Origin: Paramecium octaurelia
Lineage: Eukaryota; Ciliophora; Oligohymenophorea; Peniculida; Parameciidae
Assembly (NCBI GenBank): GCA_905182995.1
Contig: CAJJDP010000071.1
Coordinates: forward strand, 13,666-77,665
Direction: 5' to 3'
DNA: 64,000 nt
Shown here: in pieces, positions 57,071-64,000 of the stretch
How positions within the stretch are numbered: the stretch's first letter is position 1
Layout of the letters: every line of letters starts with the position of its first letter
Made by a program: the position numbers and the translations under genes
The notes under the pieces: generated by a model
Told to the model about the DNA's origin: nothing
Database searches by the model: none
The model's input: the letters and a program-made list of their open reading frames with translations, nothing else

Positions 57071-57681
57071 TGCTCAAAGAATATTACATTTGTGCAGTTC
57101 CTTTATTTGTATATAACTAAGTCCAATAACAAAATTAATTATAAAAATTAGATAAAAAATAAATGAAAATTTGAGCAATTATAAATTTCATCGTCACCCC
57201 CAGTTTGTTCTTGATTGGTTATGAGAAGTGATTGTAACTACTCTTAAGAGTATTTAAGTGAATTACTTATTTTGAAATTAGACTAAAAACTTGGAAGTAG
57301 TCCCCATTATCGATATGATATAACGAACAAGCTAATTAACATGTGTATGATGATCATAATCGATACTAATACTAATGTATTTTATATTTGTACAATTATT
57401 TTATAAAAAATATAATTTAAAACATCACAAAAACTTGGTCTCTGAATTTCAAAAGGGTATTCATATTCATGACTATCAATCTGATGATTGCAACGCAATT
57501 GGTGAGACCAAGAAGTCATAGATATATAATTTTGATCTGAGAGGCGGAAGATCAATATATAACGGCTAAACTATAATTCATTTTGTATTTGAATAAGATG
57601 ATAAAAAATATATGATATATTACTAATATAGTAAGATTAAATATCAAGTGAATATTATTATTTACAATGTAATAAATAATA
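57071..57681. other. Intergenic, 611 bp
   Basis: AT-rich spacer between two same-strand genes. No frame or RNA gene was recognised. Confidence 0.55.
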
Positions 57682-59057
57682 ATGCCCACAAGCTCAGGAT
57701 AGACTTCTCAGGAAAGCAATACAGGCGTTCTTTATGAATGCTTGGTTGAAAGAAGACACTTATTCTTGAATCGAAAATATTATCTTCAATTAACAACCCA
57801 ATGCCTAACCCTATGCGAAGTAAATAGTAGTTTTGATAAATCTAATAGAAACCAAACCAGTAGAATCCAAAATATATCTATTAATTAAAAATTGAGAAAG
57901 TATTCTCTTGGTCTGTTCTTAACAATAAAATTGTTGGGTTTTAGCTTCCCTATTAAGATAAAATCAAGGACTTCTTTGGTAATCCTAATGACATGGTGAA
58001 CCTCAAGGCAAAGATGGGTGCGTTGGTGTGTTACTAAAAGATAGATATGTTTTATAAGAAGGAGGAAATCCTTTAAGCTGGTTCTTTTGGAAAAGTATTT
58101 TAAACCAATTAATATTGTTAGGTCACTAAAGAAACCTGCAGGTTCACCTCCAATCTCGTGGCAATAAAGAGCATCAAGTGTGAGAACAACCACAGCCCAA
58201 CCATAAAGAACGAAATCGAGATACTCAAAAGGTTGAAACAAGGAAATGCCTTAAACATCCTTGAAATCAAAGAAGTTTACAAGGATGAACTCAATTACTA
58301 TATCGTGACAGAGTATCTCCCTGGATCCAATCTAAAGTAGCATCTTGAACGCAGAACCAAACCCTACCCGATACAAGAGGCTCTACAAATAATGGAAGTA
58401 ATATTTTTTAATTTAATTTAGTCGCTTTTAAAAGGATTGCAATGTATTCATCAGAATGGGATCATTCATCGAGACCTAAAGCCTGCAAATCTGATGTATC
58501 ACAACAATTAAATCAAAATAATTGACTTCGGCTTAGCCTGTTTCAATGGAAAGCAACTTGAATAACACCCATCATGTGGCACTACTGGCTATTCCGCCCC
58601 TGAAGTACTCAATGTTTGGAACAAGAAACAAGCCTATGATTATAAAGTGGATTTGTTCAGTGTAGGATGCATATTCTACAAACTATTGACGTTGGATGGG
58701 CTGTTTCGAAGCAATAATGAAAAAGAGACCTTCAGAAATAATAAAACATGTTAATTCACAATTAAGGAGAAAGGATCAGTTTTCGATTTAGTGTAACTCC
58801 TTGTGAAGGCGGAACCTCAATAGAGACTGGATAGTTCACAAGCTATGGAAGCAATTTAAGCATTGCTTGATTATAAATATTTTGATGTGAACACATGGTA
58901 TAATCACAAATAAAAATAATATGGGAGATCCTAGTGTGAATTCAATTAGGAACCATAAACTAAATTATCAAGACAATGTAGTTTGACTAGTTTAAAATAA
59001 CATGAACCCTAAACTGAAAGACAAAGAAACAAATCAAAAAAGATAGAGTAAAATTGA
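57682..59057 (+). CDS. Ser/Thr protein kinase with N-terminal extension
   Basis: Introns 57820-57848 (29 nt), 58095-58121 (27) and 58398-58421 (24) leave 431 aa. The N-terminal 120 residues (LYECLVERRHLFLNRKYYLQ, FSWSVLNNKIVGFQLP, NPNDMVNLKAKMG) look like a PH-type module that I recall from other Paramecium kinases. The kinase domain has AGSFGKVTKET, VAIKSIKCENNH, HRDLKPANLM, IIDFGLACF, CGTTGYSAPEVL and KVDLFSVGCIFYKLL. The activation-loop style (TTGYSAPE) is close to ULK/CAMK-like kinases. Catalytic residues are intact. A short basic tail follows. Confidence 0.88.
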
Positions 59058-59358
59058 TTTGGTAACAGACTAGATTTCTGTTTATTTGTTATATCTCTAT
59101 ATAAATTATTTGATAGTTAAATTATTCTAATATTATAATCAAATATATATTATAATAACACATGATAATAAACGGGTTTAATTAAGTTTTTTCACTCCTT
59201 TCTTTGTCGATAGATTCATTAATTATGATTAATAATAGCATTTAATATATATGTATATATAGGTTTTATTTAAAATAATAGGGTAAGATTTTGGAAGAGA
59301 TTAATCTCATTAATATGTGTTGTTGTTATTAATGATCACATATATGTGTTATGCAGAA
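59058..59358. other. Convergent spacer, 301 bp
   Basis: Very AT-rich spacer between the kinase and the NEDD8-E1 gene stops. No feature recognised. Confidence 0.55.
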
Positions 59359-60827
59359 TCAGAATTCAAATATGGATGCCTCACTTTTTAGTCCATCATA
59401 TATTAATGTGTTATTGATGGGAACAAACTGATTGGTAATTAGTTTGACTGCTTCCTGAGATGCCATACCACCCAAAACTGAAGCAATCATGTGCAATTTT
59501 GCTCCCTCATACCTACATATCTCAATAACATGAGTTTCAGGTATGCTATCTACATTGACTAGTCTACATTGTTTTTCAACTATCTACTATAATTATTAGG
59601 TATCTGCCTTTTCTTGATTAGGCCATCTATTGTTGGTAGCATAGAATTCATTAACTGATCTCAGTAAGATGTACCAGATATAGCAATCATTGTCCTAGTC
59701 TTCAACTTCGTTTGGCTATTGCAATTCTTGTTAGATTGTGCGAAAAGTGATAGATTTTAAGTCCTATAGATTCTCTATAAATAATCTTATGGTGTCATCA
59801 TCTACTTTATTCTAGCACAGAGTTTTGAAAACTTAAAAGTCTTTCTCCACTTTGGTACCATATAGAGTATTTTTTAAATGCACATATGTTTATGTAAAGC
59901 ATTTCATATCAGGGAATGCTTTGCCCAAAGGAGGGGCCCCATGAATTTGCACAAATTATCTAAGTGCCGAGATCAATACGAAATACTGATCTTCATTAAC
60001 ATCCTGTTCTATCTCTATTGATTCAAGAGAACTTTTCCAATTTTCACTATCAAATGCTTAATCTATGTTATCAATTGCCTCATAGAAATTCCCTGTGTAT
60101 TAGTATTCCAGACCTTCACAAAGACTTAAAATAACTTATTTAAAATCCTTGTGTTTTTCTGAAAAGGTAGTTGGATACTTTCCCTTTTCCTTATGATATT
60201 TTTAGAGAGCCTTATATAAAATAACAATGTAAGGAATGTGTGAAACATAGTCTACATCCCCTTCGAATTCAATCGAATCAAAGTATTCTTTTAATTCTTA
60301 AAAAGGATTGAAAATGCGCAAATCATATTTTTGATTCATAGGTTTGGTTTCAATAATATGGCATTTGGGAGAGTACAATCTCATCCTACCAACGAATCCA
60401 TAAGTTTGGAGTTCAATCAAGTTGAATTTGGTCTCTAACAATTGTTATTCATTTGCAATTATTAAATCATAGTGTTGCTCTTTGACATCAAAATTCTCTA
60501 CTTGATGCCACTCTCCTTTCACATCTTGGTTCATTTCCAATAAATATTCAAACACCACTTTTGCTCTGCTCTGTCCGATAGTATCATGAGGAATGAAGAA
60601 ATTGTTCTCAATATCCTTCTCTGTGACCACCTTAGTATCAACAATCACAACATAACCAACTCCAGGCAACACTAGATTTTTCAGAGTTTCAACTCCCACA
60701 GGATCACATCTAAATTAAATTATTCCAAAAATTACCCCAACAACAACACTCTTGCATTTTAGAGTTTGGTCTGTCCATGTGGTCCCCAAATCCTGACCTA
60801 TCTGTCATATTTATCATTTGAACTCAT
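59359..60827 (-). CDS. NEDD8-activating enzyme E1 regulatory subunit (NAE1/AXR1/ULA1-like)
   Basis: One 26-nt intron (60710-60735) leaves 480 aa. The start MSSNDKYDRQVRIWGPHGQ is the family hallmark, followed by ARVLLLGCDPVGVETLKNLV and LPGVGYVVIVDTKVV (ThiF-type Rossmann fold). Later pieces include EKDIENNFFIPHD, YGFVGRMRLYSPKCHIIETK and, at the C-terminus, MIASVLGGMASQEAVKLITN, QFVPINNTLIYDGL, matching the adenylation-domain end of APP-BP1. The GxGxxG loop is altered to GCDPVG, as expected for the non-catalytic partner that works with the UBA3 subunit. The heterodimer activates NEDD8 for cullin modification. Confidence 0.92.
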
Positions 60828-61026
60828 TTAAATATTTAATTTCAATAAAAAAATATCTATTTTAATGGATTATTTGTACATCGATTTCATTTGAGTGTGC
60901 GTGTTTTAATATTATTCGAATCTTAATAGTAATATGTTCATAATCTATCATAATTAATCTAAAATCATTGCTTCTTAAGTTTAAATTAATTCTATAATGT
61001 AATATTAATAATATAATTAAACAAAA

Positions 61027-61526
61027 ATGAATCACGAATCAGAAAATACTCCTTTGATTTAATAAGAGTTCCCTCCCCAAAAATCCCAAATTGTCTTACA
61101 ACAGCAACCAAAAGTAGTTTCAATTAATTAACTGTTGTTCTAAAACACTACCTAAGCTTTGAATCCTGGCAAAATGATTAGCAAGCAAATATACGTTTTT
61201 TCAAACTCTCTTAAAAAGTATTGATTAATATACCACTTCTTAGAACATTAGCATAATATAGAAACAATGAGAGCATCTCCCTTGCTAAAAATATCACCAC
61301 ATCCTTAGAAGAATTCGATGGGTTGAGTTACGACAATTCTGAATTAAATAAAGATTAATCACTCACTGCAAAAGGAGCTAAGTTCTTTGGCAAAACACTC
61401 TCTAGAATCAAGGATAACATCACAGGATTGCCAAAACAACCAGCACCACCATAAGAAGATTAATAGCAAAACAGAAACGAAACCATCGCCCATTAGAGCC
61501 TAAATTAAGAAGAAGAAAATATATGA
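61027..61526 (+). CDS. Hypothetical Gln-rich protein, 157 aa
   Basis: One 26-nt intron (61218-61243) leaves 157 codons. The N-terminus is Gln/Pro-rich (FPPQKSQIVLQQQPKVVSIN), then comes an ordered-looking middle (SLAKNITTSLEEFDGLSYDN, GAKFFGKTLSRIKDNITG) and a Gln/Glu-rich end. The middle could form amphipathic helices. No family recognised. It is convergent with Sec13 with only 14 bp between the stop codons and diverges from NAE1. Confidence 0.72.
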
Positions 61527-61540
61527 TTTATATATATTTT

Positions 61541-62538
61541 TCAGATTTCTGCAAACTCACCATTTTGCGATTATCTATACACTTAAACAAAAGGGTCATT
61601 CTTATCATCCAATGTTGAAATCGCCAATTGGTTCCCCAATGGAGACCATTATACTTTCCAACAAGGTCCTTTAGTTTGCAATGAAATTGCTTTGCTGATT
61701 TTTACTTATTTGTCATTGTTTTGATCCCATTTCAAATAGAAGATCTCAACTTAAGATGACTTATAAATTTCATTTATACCTCCATTCCTGCAGCCAATAT
61801 TTAATTTTAGTCAAATTACTCAGCTGCCCAATCAATAGATCTAACCCAACTGTCACATTCGATAAGCTAGATCTAAAACAACTTATATTCTCCATCGATT
61901 GGAGTTGTTACCTTCCATACACTTATTGTCTTATCAGTACTGCAAGTTGCAAAATCCAATTCCTTATCCCTAACCCAACTCACTTGATTTACACAAGATT
62001 TATGCTGACTTTCCTAAAAGTTAAATCGATACTTACAGATTTGTGTTCCCAATCCTATTAATTTTTAATTTATCCATTCTTCTTTCTGTAATAAATATGT
62101 ACACTCCCATCTGCTACTCCCGCTGCCAATATCAATTTTCTATAAGACCATTAGATAGATTGAACTGATTCCTTGTGTTCTGACAATTGCAGCAATAAAG
62201 AATATTTGCCAAACTTTTATTCCTTGAAGAGACAAATGGTTTTATCGAAAGAGCAAGAGGCTAAAATATTTCCATATTTTGGATTAGACCAACTCAATTA
62301 CCAAACTGGTCCCTTGTGTTAGCTATCTCAATATTGCATGATTTACAAGTCAGGAATTTTATATGACAATATGTCTTTCTGTTACTCTGATTTAAACGAA
62401 TTGACATTGATTTCTTAAATCTCTATGTGTCCATCTGATGATCCTAATGCAATCTTTGTTCCAAAAAAATCATAGCAGACATCATGCTTAGGATATTAAT
62501 CTTGATACTATCATTCCTTCATTTTTCACTTCTATCAT
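61541..62538 (-). CDS. Sec13-like WD40 protein (COPII coat / nuclear pore)
   Basis: Introns of 22, 24, 23 and 20 nt leave 302 aa, the Sec13 length. The N-terminus GMIHDVCYDFFGTKIALGSS corresponds to the Sec13 start (HEDMIHDAQMDYYGT in animals). Further matches: HKGPVWQLSWSNPKYGNILA, CSFDKTICLF, HKESVQSIQWSYRKLILAAG, KSCVNQVSWVRDKELDFATC, DKTISVWKV and GPCWKVQWSPLGNQLAIS. Six propeller blades are present. Sec13 pairs with Sec31 in vesicle coats and with Nup145 in pores. Two acceptors are AAG, and both are needed to keep the conserved frame. Confidence 0.94.
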
Positions 62539-62637
62539 GTTTATCTTATTCACACTCTTTGTTTAAGAGGGGATCTGAAGAAATTCAGGCTTTGGATTCT
62601 TTTACATTTAATTATATATATAAATATTATATTAAAC

Positions 62638-63015
62638 TCAAATTTGTACAACAAATGTCTAATTTAAATCTCTATCTAAAGTGCACCCTCCAAATATAAT
62701 AATCTTATTTAATTCCTCTGAATACAACGCACTACTAGCCATTATGGCTGTCTATATCGTCCCTACCTTCTTGATTGTTTAATCCTATAACTAATAGATA
62801 TTTGAATTTAAAGAAGCACCATCACAACCTCCAAAAATCCAGATATCCTATTTGACTTTTACAGAAGTATGAGCACATAAAGGAGTTGGAAGGTTTTCAA
62901 TCTAATCTACTTCAAAAGTGGATAAATTAATCACTTGAATATCTTGTAAAAGATCATTTTTATTTCTGCCTCCCAAGATAATTAGATAATCTTATTAATT
63001 ATCATCTATTTATTA

Positions 63016-63052
<37 letters not shown>

Positions 63053-63823
63053 TCTTTCTATTATTCTTATTCTTATTCTTATTATTAAATTTCATTATTA
63101 GCTTACTCAATTATTTACTCTTTAACTGCTATTTATTAAATTTACTCCTTTTATTCTCCTTATAATTCATTAAATATTCCAATCAACTTTTAAGCCTTAT
63201 TATCCTCACTCTTTTTCAATGGCTTTAAGTTCATTTATAAAATGTGAGCAGTATGCATCTCCCTAGCCATTATCAATTCTGAAACATCCTTGATCTGCTA
63301 CCATACTTCACTTTCTATTAATAGGGGTTCATTTTATACTAATATCATAGATATGTAAGTCATTCAATGGCCCATTTTCATTTGCACCACCAAATAAAAA
63401 CAATCTATCCTTATAGTAGGTAAGTGTGTGAGAGTTTCTAGCTCTTGGCTTATTCTTTGATTTTACTATGGTTAACACCTTCTACGCTGTATCGATCCTG
63501 TAGAATTCGTCAGTTGATTGAGATTCCAAGAACTTCTAACCTCCGAAAATGTAAACCATCTTGTCATCACTTATACATGCTGCTTAACTTGAACGTGATG
63601 TGTAGAGCTATTAATTTTCTAGAGTCAATTCTTTCCAAATTCCTGCCAAATTGCCGTCCTTTAGAGGCAAATGCAAAGTCCAAAAATCATTAAACTCTTA
63701 CAATCCATTTTCAGATCTATTGACTCCTCCTATCACCAAGTACTTGCCTTTATCGTATTATAAAAAGTTGCATCCTCCTCTGGCAATTGGACATTCCTTT
63801 CCTATCAACTTTAATTCTTGCAT
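62638..63823 (-). CDS. Kelch-repeat protein with poly-Gln tract
   Basis: One 25-nt intron (63315-63339) leaves 386 aa. Kelch blades are marked by GG pairs: LVIGGVNRSENG, VYIFGGQKFLES, LFLFGGANENGPLNDLHIYD, then after a Gln-rich insert LIILGGRNKNDLLQDIQVIN, IWIFGGCDGASLNSNIYQ and IIIFGGCTLDRDLNQTF. Kelch propellers are protein-interaction platforms. Between blades lies a 60-residue Lys/Gln/Glu-rich insert ending in ten or more consecutive glutamines, all encoded by TAA (see repeat at 63010-63050). The gene starts 40 bp upstream of the next minus-strand stop. Confidence 0.9.
63010..63050. repeat. TAA/TTA microsatellite encoding poly-glutamine
   Basis: On the minus strand this is a run of about ten TAA codons (broken once by CAA) inside the Kelch gene. 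It looks like a stop-codon array under the standard code, but reads as poly-Gln here. On the plus strand it appears as ATT/TTA repeats. Such trinucleotide arrays change length easily by slippage. Confidence 0.9.
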
Positions 63824-63863
63824 ATTTATATATTTAATTATATATTTTTATAGATATAGTAAA

Positions 63864-64000
63864 TCAGTCTTCATCGAATTTCTGCATTTTTCTTCTCTAA
63901 ACTATTGGATTGAATACTACAATAAATCTTAAAATACTTGCATTCCTCAGTTTTGGAATCTTCTGCATTTTCTCAAGAGCTTGATTGTAAACGCTTATTC
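63864..64000 (-). CDS. 3' end of a minus-strand gene cut by the window
   Basis: On the minus strand an open frame enters from the right edge (YNQALEKMQKIPKLRNASIL) and ends at TGA 63866-63864 after QRRKMQKFDED. The readable part is short, and a 19-nt candidate intron (starting GTAGTATT, ending ATAG) lies near 63900, so the exact end is uncertain. The charged helical sequence gives no family. The gene continues beyond the window. Confidence 0.4.

Noticed and set aside
57885-58241. Minus-strand open stretch of 118 codons
   Set aside because: Antisense to the kinase gene at 57682-59057, whose catalytic motifs and introns lie on the plus strand.
63010-63050. Telomere-like or intergenic simple repeat
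   Set aside because: Paramecium telomeres are G-rich, and this TAA array is in frame inside the Kelch gene.

Overview
The window is ciliate macronuclear DNA, almost certainly Paramecium. It is AT-rich. Conserved proteins (thioredoxin reductase, PP1, PKG, branched-chain aminotransferase, Sec13, NEDD8-E1 subunit, CDPK) read correctly only if TAA and TAG mean glutamine and TGA is the sole stop. The genes are interrupted by about 60 tiny introns, mostly 18-29 nt, starting GT (usually GTA) and ending TAG, AAG, CAG or rarely GAG. Read with the standard code these genes break into short pieces.

Layout. 1-1099: the 3' end of a WD40 gene and a small membrane-protein frame overlapping it. 1100-8088: a gene-poor stretch with a GC-rich 45-bp repeat block, a decayed TPR gene and an exact 1,513-bp duplication around a single N, which looks like an assembly error. 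8089-23906: WD40, VPS9 and CDPK genes (+), four minus-strand genes (one SAYSvFN plus SEC-C), thioredoxin reductase (+), a poorly resolved minus gene and a mitochondrial carrier. 23967-31511: a pseudokinase with a Q-rich tail, an unknown protein, BCAT and a coiled-coil protein. 31937-44255: the densest part, with PKG, an SNF1-like kinase, a cyclic-nucleotide-gated type K+ channel, PP1 and an ankyrin-repeat protein, some only 14-22 bp apart. 45176-53865: an ARM-like protein, a V-ATPase subunit E pseudogene, a coiled-coil protein, PP2C, a 70-aa protein and a nucleoporin-like protein. 54023-64000: a second SNF1-like kinase, a PX protein, a further kinase, the NEDD8-E1 regulatory subunit, Sec13, a Kelch protein whose poly-Q tract is a TAA microsatellite, and a gene cut by the window end.

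Together the genes are ordinary eukaryotic housekeeping (export, neddylation, amino-acid and redox metabolism) plus an unusually large share of signalling genes: six kinase-fold genes, two phosphatases and a cNMP-domain channel. No virus-like element, transposon, CRISPR array, rRNA or tRNA gene was recognised. Gene models come from manual reading. Where exon lengths sum to a whole number of codons I say so; models that would not close are flagged.
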